From the NCBI RefSeq assembly GCF_022867885.1, contig NZ_JALIFP010000009.1:62001-126000 (forward strand): a stretch of 64,000 bases of DNA. Direction: 5' to 3'. The DNA comes from Lederbergia sp. NSJ-179 (GTDB lineage: Bacteria; Bacillota; Bacilli; Bacillales; Bacillaceae_C). Shown one piece after another: positions 1-8,864 of this stretch (the stretch's first letter is position 1; every line of letters begins with the position of its first letter). The notes under the pieces were generated by a model. That model worked only from the letters and a program-made list of their open reading frames with translations. It made no database searches and was not told the DNA's origin. Position numbers and translations under genes: made by a program.

Positions 1-270
1 AGGTGAGTTAGAAAGGAGATGGAATTTTTGAAATGGATTATTCCCATAGGTCTAACTGTTGGAACTTTTACTTGATGTTACAAATCAACAATCGGCGCGA
101 TTGCGTTTATATCGTACAATCGGGACCGATTGCTAAAGATAGATCTTATTGATAGTTAATTATAAAACAACTATAACATTTTCAATTCTCAATTTTGTCG
201 TCTTTTATCTGGAAGGTCTGAAAGGGTCATAACTTTAGTGAAGAAAACGTGTATGGGCTATCTACATACT

Positions 271-1101
271 CTAATTAAAATCCGACAATAATCCTTTATG
301 TTTTCGTTTTTGCTTCTCTCCATTTGCAAGAGCCAACGCATTTTCCCATGTTTTTTCTATTTCATATTTAAAAAACTTAAACAGTGGATTCAGTTCCTCC
401 GTTTCATCATACTTTTGCAGGCACTCATAATACAAAATCTTATCTTCCTCATAAACAATGAAAGGTGGGTGATTTTTTACCATCAAATAATAATTCATAA
501 GTGTCCTCCCAACACGCCCGTTACCATCTGCAAAGGGATGTATATACTCAAACCTAGCATGAAAATAAGTGGCGGCTTTTAAAACATCCTTCCCCTTATA
601 CTCATTCATTTCTGATATCAGTTCCTTCAAATCCTTTTCTACCGCTTGCACAGCAGATCCTACTTCATGGATTCCAGTAACATAATCGTGCTTTTTAAAC
701 TCACCCGGACGCTCTTCATTCGCTATAAACCTATGTTCATCATAAGTCCCACTTGTTAGAATCTTATGAACTTCCTTAACCAACTCTATGCTGAGAACTT
801 CTTTCCTTAGGATTTTCATTTTCAAAAATTCATAGCAAAGCTTTTGATTTTGTTGTTCAAATACGGCCCGTGGACTTCCTGTATAATTTAAAATGCGGCC
901 GTTTACAAAAATTTCTCTTGTATCATGAAAAGTGATATCTTCGTTCTCTATTTTACCAGAGTGGTAAGCAAACAAAATACGGAAATGATCCAGATATTTA
1001 TCGATATCATCAACAGACTTTATTTTATATGACTGCCATAATTCAACAGCCGTACTATATTTCTTCAAACAGGATTCCACCTTTTTACATATTTTTTTCA
1101 T
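271..1101 (-). CDS. Fic-domain protein (class II type, likely AMP transferase)
   Basis: A 276-residue Fic protein. The Fic core motif HPFADGNGRVGR lies at residues 188-199, with the catalytic His at 188. An N-terminal inhibitory-helix motif of the S-x-x-x-E-N kind (S48, E52, N53) is present, so this is predicted to be a self-inhibited class II enzyme. Fic enzymes usually move AMP from ATP to a target hydroxyl; the target here is unknown. I chose the ATG at 1101, because the longer reading from a TTG at 1158 adds 19 non-family residues and crosses a palindrome. The ribosome binding site is weak. The gene stands alone with no antitoxin-like partner next to it, which fits the built-in inhibitory helix. 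Confidence 0.85.
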   Translation of the reverse strand: MKKICKKVESCLKKYSTAVELWQSYKIKSVDDIDKYLDHFRILFAYHSGKIENEDITFHDTREIFVNGRILNYTGSPRAVFEQQNQKLCYEFLKMKILRKEVLSIELVKEVHKILTSGTYDEHRFIANEERPGEFKKHDYVTGIHEVGSAVQAVEKDLKELISEMNEYKGKDVLKAATYFHARFEYIHPFADGNGRVGRTLMNYYLMVKNHPPFIVYEEDKILYYECLQKYDETEELNPLFKFFKYEIEKTWENALALANGEKQKRKHKGLLSDFN

Positions 1102-1152
1102 TATATCACAATCACTTCGGCGCCCGTGACCCGGCTTCCACAGCCCCCCTCC

Positions 1153-1170
1153 GTACAAAGATGTTTGTAC
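1153..1170. promoter_or_regulatory. Perfect palindrome upstream of the Fic gene
   Basis: GTACAAA, a four-base spacer, then TTTGTAC, with perfect 7-bp arms, sits 52 bases upstream of the chosen Fic start. It could be an operator or a short RNA hairpin. No regulator is encoded next to it. Confidence 0.35.
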
Positions 1171-1490
1171 AAAATATAGGAGGCACCCTGTGATTAATGA
1201 ATCCGTAAAAATGCGTCTTAGAAGAGATCGTCTTTGATTTGTTTTCTAAATGGGAATTTGAGATTTGAGAAATGCCAATAAACACGCCATTGACCTCGGC
1301 AAACTAGATTACTGGGTCGATAACAAAATCACCAAATAATTTTATAAAAAACAAAACTTTGTAAAATATCGTGAGTTCGTCTATAAACCATTACCCCCTC
1401 TCCTGATTTGTAATAAAGCGTTTTAGAAATGTACTTTTAACTGTGGTAAGTTTTTATAGGTAAGAACATGAATCACATATTTATACATAA
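1171..1490. other. Intergenic region without a recognisable gene
   Basis: AT-rich sequence. One short open stretch near 1273-1340 reads NKHAIDLGKLDYWVDNKITK before a stop. It looks like the tail of a lost gene, but I do not recognise the family. Nothing else stands out. Confidence 0.4.
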
Positions 1491-1493
1491 AAA

Positions 1494-1525
1494 GAGCTTG
1501 ATACATAAACGATAGTATCAAGCTT
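1494..1525 (-). terminator. Intrinsic terminator of the Uma2-type gene
   Basis: AGCTTGATAC and GTATCAAGCT form a perfect 10-bp stem with a 10-base loop. On the minus strand it is followed by CTTTTTATG. It lies directly downstream of the Uma2-type gene. Confidence 0.8.
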
Positions 1526-1552
1526 TCCTAATTGGAGTATTTTATTTAAGAA

Positions 1553-2116
1553 TCAACGAAAAATATCTTCTAAATTAACCTGAAATCCTTTTAATACTGT
1601 GGATTTTATAGCCCCTTCATCTTTCAATATAGCTACCTGCTGATACACCTGTTCATCTGTTAAAGCATAAATTTGAACCGCATTTAGCATCGGATTAACC
1701 ACCCAGTACTCTTTCACACCATATTTCATATAAGCTTCCATCTTTGTTATAAGATCATGACTTTGGTTGGATGGACTAAGAATTTCTACTATCATTTCCG
1801 GCACCCCAACAAACCTGTTTTCTTCCAGTCCTTTATCACCACAAATAACCGATAAATCTGGAATGAATATTTTCGAATCATCCAGGTCGCTTCTATACAG
1901 ATGAATATCATAAGGAGCACTGAATACTTGGCATTCTCCGCCGTCAAGAAAGTTAAACAATTTTGCCTGCAGCCTAGCGGAAACCTGTTGATGCCGTGTT
2001 GAAGGGGAGGGTGACATAAAAACAATCCCATCGGCATACTCTAATAGGTGATTTGTCTCTTCGCGCATTTTATAAAAGGTTTCAACACTTACTCTCTTTT
2101 CTTCGGGAAGACTCAT
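1553..2116 (-). CDS. Uma2 family (DUF820) PD-(D/E)XK nuclease-like protein
   Basis: A 187-residue protein of the Uma2/DUF820 family, which has a restriction-endonuclease-like fold. The expected acidic residues are visible: D87 in IPDLSV and E111 in VEILSPS, with K125 in the following helix (ITKMEAYMKYGVKEYW). The length is normal for the family. The start ATG at 2116 has a clear GGAGGGG site. The cellular role of these proteins is not established; many occur as single genes, sometimes in many copies, as here. It is a one-gene unit with its own terminator downstream. Family assignment is firm and function is open. Confidence 0.85.
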   Translation of the reverse strand: MSLPEEKRVSVETFYKMREETNHLLEYADGIVFMSPSPSTRHQQVSARLQAKLFNFLDGGECQVFSAPYDIHLYRSDLDDSKIFIPDLSVICGDKGLEENRFVGVPEMIVEILSPSNQSHDLITKMEAYMKYGVKEYWVVNPMLNAVQIYALTDEQVYQQVAILKDEGAIKSTVLKGFQVNLEDIFR

Positions 2117-2180
2117 AAATAAATCCCCTCCATTTGTATACTTATTATCATATTATAACACAGGGCGAAGCCTTCTTTGA

Positions 2181-2618
2181 TTCGATATACTTAGCCATAA
2201 TGTAAGCCAATTTATGATGCGCGAAATGATTGCCGTGCCTAGAAACTGGTCAAAATCCTATATACTGTGGAACCTTGCGCTGGATCAGAACAACGGCCCG
2301 ACGCTACTGTCCAACAGCATTAATTGGGGAACGATCACCGTACGTTCTGACACGATGGACAGTGTGACCTTCAATGATCAGTACTATGCGATCGGACATT
2401 TCAGCAAATTTGTCGTTCCCGGCGCCCGTCGGATTGCTTCCACCACTTACGGTACGGGTACACTGGATCAGGTGGCTTTTAAGAACCCTGACGGCACCAA
2501 GGCGATCGTAGTCTTCAACTACGGCGGCGCAAGCAATACATTTAAGGTCGTATGGAACGGGCAAAAGATCACCTATACCTTGAACCCAAATGCAGCGGTA
2601 ACCCTTAAGTGGAATTAA
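2181..2618 (+). pseudogene. C-terminal remnant of a GH30 glycoside hydrolase
   Basis: The reading frame encodes NWSKSYILWNLALDQNNGP and a following beta-rich segment ending TYTLNPNAAVTLKWN. This is the C-terminal part of family 30 glycosidases (glucosylceramidase, xylanase and glucanase group). The catalytic TIM-barrel, including both catalytic glutamates, is missing. In-frame coding continues upstream of the first ATG (2214) back to a stop at 2178, which argues for truncation rather than a small gene. No ribosome binding site is visible. It is probably a leftover of a polysaccharide-degradation locus, together with the CE7 esterase downstream. Confidence 0.8.
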
Positions 2619-3365
2619 GTAAGATTACGAAGGAACTGCACCCAAGTATCGGCCAGAATTATGTTTTTTTATCATAAAAAACCTTGCTTTGGTTTCTTAA
2701 CCATATAGGACAACTGCCCTTGAAGCAAAATTCATGCTTTTCGTTCCATCCTGATTACGTCTAACCCCTTCTAATTTTTTGTCCTGAACTAAACTTGGCC
2801 GTAGAAAAACTACACCTTCTATGTTTAATTAGTGTCTAACATAGAAGGTGTAGTTCAAACGTAAGTGTCAAACCCAGTATAGCTGGTGAATGTGACATTA
2901 AGTTAGAAAAACTAATTAAATACCTTCATAAGAGATAGTGGAACAATCTTCAGCAACTAAAGGCCATTCAGCGATCATTAAATGGTACATTTTGAGATGA
3001 AGATTAATATGGAAAATTTCCCCATTCTCGTATGTTCAACGTGATATAATTACAAAATGAACATGATCGAAAGGTGTTGATTGATTTTTGACGCTTCTTT
3101 CTATATTGATAGTTTCATCGGCTTCGAATTCACCCGAAATGATTGGCTTCCTCATTTGAGGTAGAACGATAAAATATGTGAAACGGACAAATTGGGAATG
3201 AGGAAGGTGAAGCTTCTCTCAAATCATAGTTCGGACTTCCAATACTTTGCATGCGGCTCAGTCCTTCACTCCAGAAGGGGCCTCAACTGGGATTTGATTT
3301 GATTCCGTCCGGATCAGCTGGAAAAAGAACCAAAAGATCTTACAATTATACAAGGAGTGTTATGC
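2619..3365. other. Long intergenic region, decayed
   Basis: No gene can be supported over about 750 bases. It holds one strong hairpin (2808-2855) and AT-rich sequence. From about 3200 the composition becomes more GC-rich, like the esterase that follows, but the frames are broken. It is probably the remains of genes lost between the GH30 relic and the esterase. Confidence 0.5.
2808..2855 (-). terminator. Strong orphan hairpin, terminator-like on the minus strand
   Basis: AACTACACCTTCTATGTT and its exact reverse complement form an 18-bp perfect stem with a 12-base loop. On the minus strand the stem runs into TTTTTC, so it could act as an intrinsic terminator, but no minus-strand gene lies upstream of it. 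Confidence 0.5.
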
Positions 3366-4328
3366 GTGACTTATATGGAGCGAGTAACGAAAGAATTATT
3401 TACTTATCAGCCGGAATTAACTAAAAGAGAGGACTTTGACGCATTCTGGGAGGAGACGATTCGGGAAGCCAAATCCGCTCCGCTTAACGGTATAAGAACC
3501 AAAGTGTCCTACCCGATTACTAAGGTCGGTGTGTACGATGTGCAGTTCGATGGAATGGATGGGACGCCCGTACATGGCTGGTTTCTTGTTCCTGAATTTA
3601 TGAAGAAGGAAACATATCCCTGTCTAATTCACTATCACGGGTTTTCTTATCATAGGGGAAAGCCGTCGGAGCTAATGCACTGGGTAATGATGGGCTTCGC
3701 GGTCCTATCGGTGGACTGCAGGGAGCAAGGAGGCTCGACTGGCAGCCGGGCCCCATCCACCGGAGGATACAGCATGAATCTTGCCAGCAAAGGGGCCCAT
3801 AACCGATACGAATACTATTATCGGTTCGTATACATGGATTGTATGAAAGCTATTGATTTTGCCTGTGCGCAGAATGAGGTGGACCCACAGCGAATCGTGG
3901 TGGAAGGGGCCAGTCAGGGAGGAGCCCTCTGCATGGCGATGGCCGCATTGGATGAGCGACCGAAAGCCGCGCTGGCGGATGTACCGAGCAACAGCAATCT
4001 GGAAAGTCGAATTGAAGGAGAGCACGGTGCCTTTGGTGCTGTTTCGGATTACTTGCGGCACCATCCGGAAGAACTGGATTTAGTCATGGAGCAGCTTAGC
4101 TATTTCGATACCATGAACATGGCCGAATGGATTACCTGCAGGGTACTAGCATCCGTTGCTCTAAAGGACGAGGTGTGCCCACCAGAAATGTATTGCGCTA
4201 CATACAATCGTATCCGGAGCGAAAAGGAGATCGTGATCTATCCGTTTAACGGCCATGAAGGCGGTGGCGCCCATCAGACGGAAGCCAAGCTTCGTTATCT
4301 CCGCAAGTGGTTTTCAGATTGGTTTTGA
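3366..4328 (+). CDS. Acetylxylan esterase / cephalosporin-C deacetylase (CE7)
   Basis: An alpha/beta-hydrolase of carbohydrate esterase family 7, which removes acetyl groups from xylo-oligosaccharides and from cephalosporin C. Counting from the GTG at 3357, the catalytic triad is S186 in GASQGG, D271 in LKDEVCPP and H300 in NGHEGGG. The family RGQ motif appears as REQGG (R122). The length of about 320 residues is usual. AAGGAGTG at 3352-3359 is 8 bases from the GTG at 3366, which I prefer as the start; the ATG at 3375 would be 17 bases away. CE7 enzymes are cytoplasmic, and no signal peptide is seen. A GH30 relic lies just upstream. Confidence 0.88.
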   Translation: MTYMERVTKELFTYQPELTKREDFDAFWEETIREAKSAPLNGIRTKVSYPITKVGVYDVQFDGMDGTPVHGWFLVPEFMKKETYPCLIHYHGFSYHRGKPSELMHWVMMGFAVLSVDCREQGGSTGSRAPSTGGYSMNLASKGAHNRYEYYYRFVYMDCMKAIDFACAQNEVDPQRIVVEGASQGGALCMAMAALDERPKAALADVPSNSNLESRIEGEHGAFGAVSDYLRHHPEELDLVMEQLSYFDTMNMAEWITCRVLASVALKDEVCPPEMYCATYNRIRSEKEIVIYPFNGHEGGGAHQTEAKLRYLRKWFSDWF

Positions 4329-4509
4329 AGCTTACTACCCTGAAAAAACGGATCCTCACCTGAAATCTGACAGATAGGTAGAGGGAATCCATTCCTTTAT
4401 AATGGTATCTAGGACAATGAAATTCACACTGCGGAAAAGCGCCTTCCTGATCAATTTTTTCACTGTCACTACCTAATCACATTTCCATATCCATTTGTTG
4501 TCGCTGTAA

Positions 4510-4600
4510 AGCGCAAGCGCCTTGCTCAGCCCCGACAAGCAAATGTCCCTTCATAGGTTCAGGGTTAATTAACCTCGAGGGGCTAGGCGCTGGAGCTAGA
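4510..4600. repeat. Dispersed modular repeat, copy A (core only)
   Basis: It begins GCGCAAGCGCC and ends GGGGCTAGGCGCTGGAGCT, and these ends can pair. Inside are CCCGACAAGCAAATGT and CATAGGTTCAGGGTTA, which also occur in the copies near 34.9 and 38.5 kb. The hairpin modules present in other copies are absent here. It lies between the esterase and the nuclease gene, in an otherwise empty 319-base gap. Confidence 0.8.
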
Positions 4601-4647
4601 TCCAAGCATTAGCCAATTTTCCTATCCTACAAAATTAGGACTCATGC

Positions 4648-5472
4648 TCATTGTTTAGGAGGACGAAAGCCAGCCTTTACCGCCTCTTCTTCCGTACAAA
4701 ACATTACCTCAGGCTTAGTTTGTCGATACCAAGGAGAGTCTGGGGTGTGATAAATTTTTTCAGAAGAACCAATATTACCTTTAATTCGGCAATCATCGGA
4801 ATTCCCATCTTTAGAGTCTTTTTCATTCAACAATTCAGGGTGAAAACCATCTTCTTGTGCATAATTTTCAATTTCCCAAATACCTGCTCCTTTTTGTTGT
4901 GCTTCTTTCTGAATAGCATTAAATTGATCGACATAGCGAGTATTCGGTGGGTAAACATATGCTACTCTTGCTAGCCCTTTCTTTAACAATTCTTCTTGAA
5001 TCATTTTTCCATCAACATAAACATACGCTAATAAACGACCATATTTATCCCTATTTGGGCCAATATCAAATTCCAATTCGAGATTCTGAGCATTTTCTAC
5101 TAAATTTCTTGTAAATTCTTTAGCTTCTTCCCCATAGGGTTGTTCGCCAAGACGTGGATGGGAGGTCTCAGGACTATCTACCAGCAAAAACCTTACCCTT
5201 TCTCGACTACCCTTATAAATTACAGCAATCGTGTCCCCATCATTCACTTTCACCCATTCAACCGGGATTCGTTGGGTTGTTCCAGAGGTCTTGATCCATG
5301 AGAGGATCCCACTCTTTTCCATTAGGAAAAAGCCACTGCCTATTAGCAGAAAAAAGGATAGAAACAAGGATCCAACCCGTTTCCAGGTGAATCCTTTTTT
5401 CCTAACCACTTGGATCAAACTCCATAAAATAAAACCGCATACGACAAACATTAAAGCAAGTACAACATCCAT
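4648..5472 (-). CDS. Membrane-anchored thermonuclease with C-terminal sunset domain
   Basis: A 274-residue staphylococcal-nuclease-like protein. Two hydrophobic segments (about 1-23 and 33-51) anchor it. The SNase domain spans about 68-205 with the expected active-site residues: D78 and D80 (VNDGDT), R94, D99 and E102 (RFLLVDSPET), and R146 (KYGR). The C-terminal 45 residues, ending with PEVMFCTEEEAVKAGFRPP and containing GNIGSSEKIYH, match the small domain often appended to secreted nucleases (sunset domain). It probably cuts DNA or RNA at the outer membrane face, calcium-dependently as in the family. The ATG at 5472 has an AGGAG site. It is a single gene, near tldE on the same strand but with its own ribosome binding site. 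Confidence 0.88.
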   Translation of the reverse strand: MDVVLALMFVVCGFILWSLIQVVRKKGFTWKRVGSLFLSFFLLIGSGFFLMEKSGILSWIKTSGTTQRIPVEWVKVNDGDTIAVIYKGSRERVRFLLVDSPETSHPRLGEQPYGEEAKEFTRNLVENAQNLELEFDIGPNRDKYGRLLAYVYVDGKMIQEELLKKGLARVAYVYPPNTRYVDQFNAIQKEAQQKGAGIWEIENYAQEDGFHPELLNEKDSKDGNSDDCRIKGNIGSSEKIYHTPDSPWYRQTKPEVMFCTEEEAVKAGFRPPKQ

Positions 5473-5491
5473 ATTTATTCTCCTGATTCAC

Positions 5492-6835
5492 TTAATCAAC
5501 GGTAACAGATAATTCCTTTACTAGTAGAGATGGTGAACCTGTTCCTCCCGGGCTTACATAAAGGTCTGAGCCCACTTCTTCAATATCTTTTAAAAGTTCA
5601 AAGAAGTTTCCAGCAATCGTCATTTGTTTAACCGGTGCAACGATCTTGCCATCTTTCACATAAAATCCATTGGCCGCGACGGAAAAATCTCCTGAAATAG
5701 CATTCGCTCCAGAATGCAAACCTGATAATTTCGTAATCAGCACAGCTTCCTTTTGCTCTGCCACAAGGTCATCCTTTGTCTTTTCCCCTCCAGCAACAAT
5801 AAAATTAGATGGGGCAATCACGACTGTCCCTTTATAAGAAGGCTTATAAGCATGCCCTGTCGTTTCCACGCCCGCCTTTTTCGCCGTTTTGCGATTATGC
5901 AATAAAGTCTTTAGTTTCCCGTTTTCGATAACCGTGCATTTTTTTGAGGCAACTCCCTCCCCGTCAAAATTCCGATTTGCAGGGCCGCCTTCATAGAAAG
6001 GATCATCAATGATCGTCAGCTGTTTGGACGCTATTTCTTCTCCTACCTGATCTTTTAAGCGAGATTGACCTTTCTGTGCCACCTCTGCTGAAAAGGAAGA
6101 AAGAAAAGTACCCAGCATTTGCACAGCTGCATCTTGTCTAAAAATAATCGGATATTTTTTATTCGCAATCGATTGTTCTCCAAGATAAGAAAGAGCCTCT
6201 TCTGCCGCCTCTTTCGCCACTTCATCAGCGTCTAAAGCATCGACATCCTTCGTCATTTTCATGGTAAAGCCACTTTTCGTTTCGTCCTCTTCCTTCACGA
6301 TCACAGAGAGCATAATCGCGAAGAAGTTCTTTCGGTCATGTAAAACAAGGCCTTTACTATTCGCAAGCAGACGTTCATTCGATTGCTCGATCATTCGACA
6401 TGTATGTAACGACTGAATTTTACTGTTGTAACCTAGAATCTTTTCCTCTACCTCTTTTAAAAAGGCTATTTTATCAGCGGTAGACTTTTCACTTAAGGCC
6501 TCTGAATAGTGAGCCACTTCTTCATATTCCTCACTACCAGCAAAAATTTCTTCCGGCTCCTCCTCTTCATCTAGCTCCGCATTTGCTTTTGCCTTTTCAA
6601 TTAAATAATCAATCGAATCCGCTTCTATTTTTTCTGTGAAGGCATAACCCGTTTTCCCTTCATAAATTCCGCGGAAGGAAAGGCCACCTGTCCGTGAAGT
6701 TTCATATCGATCGACTTCCCCTTGGTAAATCTCACAGGTAAGTCCTTCTGCACGCTCATAATAGATTTCCATATCTTCAAAACCATTCATCAAGCCGCTT
6801 GACATTACTTTTTCTTGGAATTTCTCGATTTTCAT
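5492..6835 (-). CDS. tldE: TldE/PmbA metalloprotease-complex subunit
   Basis: A 447-residue member of the TldD/PmbA family. In the TldD-TldE heterodimer TldE has no metal site of its own and helps form the channel that admits unfolded peptide to TldD. No HExxxH motif is present here, as expected for TldE. Conserved family regions include GHAYKPSYKG and the C-terminal GGTGSPSLLVKELSV. The gene starts 4 bases after the tldD stop, so the two are one operon. In Enterobacteria the pair processes microcin B17 and degrades CcdA; the Bacillus substrate is not known. Confidence 0.9.
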   Translation of the reverse strand: MKIEKFQEKVMSSGLMNGFEDMEIYYERAEGLTCEIYQGEVDRYETSRTGGLSFRGIYEGKTGYAFTEKIEADSIDYLIEKAKANAELDEEEEPEEIFAGSEEYEEVAHYSEALSEKSTADKIAFLKEVEEKILGYNSKIQSLHTCRMIEQSNERLLANSKGLVLHDRKNFFAIMLSVIVKEEDETKSGFTMKMTKDVDALDADEVAKEAAEEALSYLGEQSIANKKYPIIFRQDAAVQMLGTFLSSFSAEVAQKGQSRLKDQVGEEIASKQLTIIDDPFYEGGPANRNFDGEGVASKKCTVIENGKLKTLLHNRKTAKKAGVETTGHAYKPSYKGTVVIAPSNFIVAGGEKTKDDLVAEQKEAVLITKLSGLHSGANAISGDFSVAANGFYVKDGKIVAPVKQMTIAGNFFELLKDIEEVGSDLYVSPGGTGSPSLLVKELSVTVD

Positions 6836-6839
6836 CTAT

Positions 6840-8228
6840 TTACTCTCCCTTCGTCCCACCGACAGTGATTTCACTGACACGAATCATCGGTTGACCCACA
6901 TTGACAGGCAGGCTACCACTAAGGGAGCCGCACATTCCGGCCCCATGAGCAAGATTATTGCCAACCATATCAACACGTTGCAAGGTTTTCGGGCCATTTC
7001 CGATCAAAGTAGCGCCTTTTACAGGTTGAGCAATCTTTCCATCCTTCACGATATACGCTTCATGCGTAGCAAAATTATAATCCCCTGTTGCCGGATTCAC
7101 CTGGCCGCCACCCATATATTTGGCATAAATACCAAACTCCGTATTCGCGATGATTTCCTCTGGTGTCGATTTCCCTGGTGCGATATATGTGTTTGTCATT
7201 CTTGAAGTAGGACTGAAACGATACGATTCCCTACGACTGGAACCTGTTGCTTTCATACCCATGCGCCGACCATTTAATTTATCAATCAAGTATCCTTTTA
7301 AAATGCCATTTTCTATCAGGACATTTTTTCTCGTCTTTTCTCCTTCATCATCCATATTCAGGGAACCCCATTCATTTGGAAGCGTGCCATCATCAATATA
7401 CGTCACAATCTCAGGGGCGACCTTTTCACCGATTCGATTGGCAAAAACAGAATTATTTTTCGCGACAGCGGTTGCTTCTAAACCATGACCACAAGCTTCA
7501 TGAAAAATCACCCCGCCGAACTCATTATCAATAATGACAGGGAATTTCCCACTTGGACATTCCTCTGCCTTTAGCATCGTAACCGCAATTCTAGCCGCTT
7601 CACTCGCATAATGTTCAAGATCTAGATTTTCAAAAAACTCAAAGCCTTGATGAGCGCCCGGTCCATAAAATCCAGGCTCCATCTGGGTACCATCGGAAGC
7701 AATCGCTTGGATCGCCAGACGCCCTCTCACCCGCTTATCTTCCACAAACTTCCCTTCCGAATTGGCAATGAGCACATTTTGTTCATGATCGATGTATTGA
7801 ATCGTCGCTTGTGCAATACTGGAATGATAGTTTTTGGCAATCTCATAAGCCTGCTTCATAACTGCTACTTTACGCTTTCCCTCGACTCCATCCGGCATTT
7901 TCTCAATTTTATGAAGAGGTGGCTGGATTTGTCTATGAAGGACCAGCGGTTGCTGATAGAAATCACCCTTTAATGCGTTTGCCGCATTTTTCGCCGCCAA
8001 GAGCAAACCCGTTTTCGAAAAATCGGTTGTGTACGCATACACACTTTGCAAACCATTAAATATCCGAACTCCGACACCTGCTTCTCTCCCTGATAGACTA
8101 CGGTCAATTTTTCCATCGTGAAGTCTCAAATTATTAGAATACCGATCCTCCGCAAACACTTCGGCAAAATCGCCCCCGGTGGATAAGGCAGCAGCTAACA
8201 CTTCTTCCATGATCGATTGTTGAATCAT
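6840..8228 (-). CDS. tldD: TldD metalloprotease
   Basis: A 462-residue zinc metalloprotease subunit. The metal and catalytic motif is H243-E244-A-C-G-H248, and the conserved C-terminal GMCGSLSGSLPVNVGQP follows near residues 435-450. It acts in the cytoplasm as a dimer with the product of the next gene. The start ATG at 8228 has a strong AAGGAGGG site. Upstream is a long AT-rich region with a DnaA-box cluster. Confidence 0.93.
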   Translation of the reverse strand: MIQQSIMEEVLAAALSTGGDFAEVFAEDRYSNNLRLHDGKIDRSLSGREAGVGVRIFNGLQSVYAYTTDFSKTGLLLAAKNAANALKGDFYQQPLVLHRQIQPPLHKIEKMPDGVEGKRKVAVMKQAYEIAKNYHSSIAQATIQYIDHEQNVLIANSEGKFVEDKRVRGRLAIQAIASDGTQMEPGFYGPGAHQGFEFFENLDLEHYASEAARIAVTMLKAEECPSGKFPVIIDNEFGGVIFHEACGHGLEATAVAKNNSVFANRIGEKVAPEIVTYIDDGTLPNEWGSLNMDDEGEKTRKNVLIENGILKGYLIDKLNGRRMGMKATGSSRRESYRFSPTSRMTNTYIAPGKSTPEEIIANTEFGIYAKYMGGGQVNPATGDYNFATHEAYIVKDGKIAQPVKGATLIGNGPKTLQRVDMVGNNLAHGAGMCGSLSGSLPVNVGQPMIRVSEITVGGTKGE

Positions 8229-8393
8229 CCCGTTCTTTCCCTCCTTCTTAAAATCCTTGAAAAATTTTCTATGTACCTAGTGTACTATCAATCTTTACAT
8301 TGTACTACTATTCGAATAAATAAAGTAGGTGCCAAGAACCCAAACAATTGAAAATTTCCTAGCGTTGGAGACCTCTTATTATGATCTGTGTAT

Positions 8394-8487
8394 GAGTCAT
8401 TGAAATGCAAGTATAAGTGGTTGAACATGATGTAGAGATTATTGAACCCTATTCCGAGCCACTGAAAAAAGAAGTTGATTCATTGGC
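8394..8487. repeat. Degenerate 21-bp direct repeats
   Basis: The short motif RTTGAA (ATTGAA, GTTGAA, ATTGAA, then ACTGAA and ATTGG variants) recurs at 8399, 8420, 8441, 8461 and 8482, that is every 20-21 bases. Period and core resemble the near-perfect 21-bp minisatellite at 43.3 kb. Confidence 0.5.
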
Positions 8488-8499
8488 ATACGAATTGCG

Positions 8500-8710
8500 T
8501 TATCCACAGACTTATACACATAATTAACATACTTATATAAGTCTATCTGTAAGTTTTGCACATTATCCACAAATGTTACAGTACTTATCCACATACCCTC
8601 TATTTATCCTGATTTTAGTAGGATACCTTTTACTTTCCGTTAGAATTAGTCACAATTTTATTCACAAACTACTGCATGAAAAAAATCTTCTACTAGAGAA
8701 TTGTGGATAA
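8500..8710. promoter_or_regulatory. Cluster of six consensus DnaA boxes
   Basis: Six exact matches to TTATNCACA fall within 211 bases: 8500-8508, 8512-8520, 8563-8571, 8585-8593 and 8658-8666 on plus, and 8702-8710 on minus. Four are the strongest form, TTATCCACA. B. subtilis carries DnaA-box clusters outside oriC that titrate DnaA and set initiation timing. No dnaA, dnaN or other origin gene lies nearby, so a titration or regulatory cluster is more likely than an origin. It sits in the gap between the divergent tldD and ytrA-like genes. Confidence 0.8.
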
Positions 8711-8797
8711 GTTGAATAAATATTCAGCTACTTGGGTTAAAGACAATGAATCGAAGTTCAACCTCCTCTTTTTCATTGCCTATATTAAAAAAATTCC

Positions 8798-8847
8798 TTG
8801 ACAGGATATTCCTATTGTTATATGGTTAATTACATAAGTAACTAACC
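8798..8847 (+). promoter_or_regulatory. Promoter and operator of the GntR-ABC operon
   Basis: TTGACA at 8798-8803 and TATGGT at 8821-8826 are separated by 17 bases. An inverted repeat, GGTTAATTAC - ATAA - GTAACTAACC (8824-8847, one mismatch between arms), overlaps the -10 box. That placement suits repression by the GntR protein encoded directly downstream. Confidence 0.75.
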
Positions 8848-8864
8848 AATATGGTGGTGAAGCT

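Noticed and set aside
19-75. An 18-codon frame MEFLKWIIPIGLTVGTFT with AAAGGAG upstream
   Set aside because: Too short to support and without context; the ribosome binding site touches the start. Nothing else is seen in bases 1-270.
8500-8710. Replication origin
   Set aside because: DnaA boxes are dense but no dnaA, dnaN, rnpA or rpmH gene is near; tldD and a ytrA-like operon flank the site.
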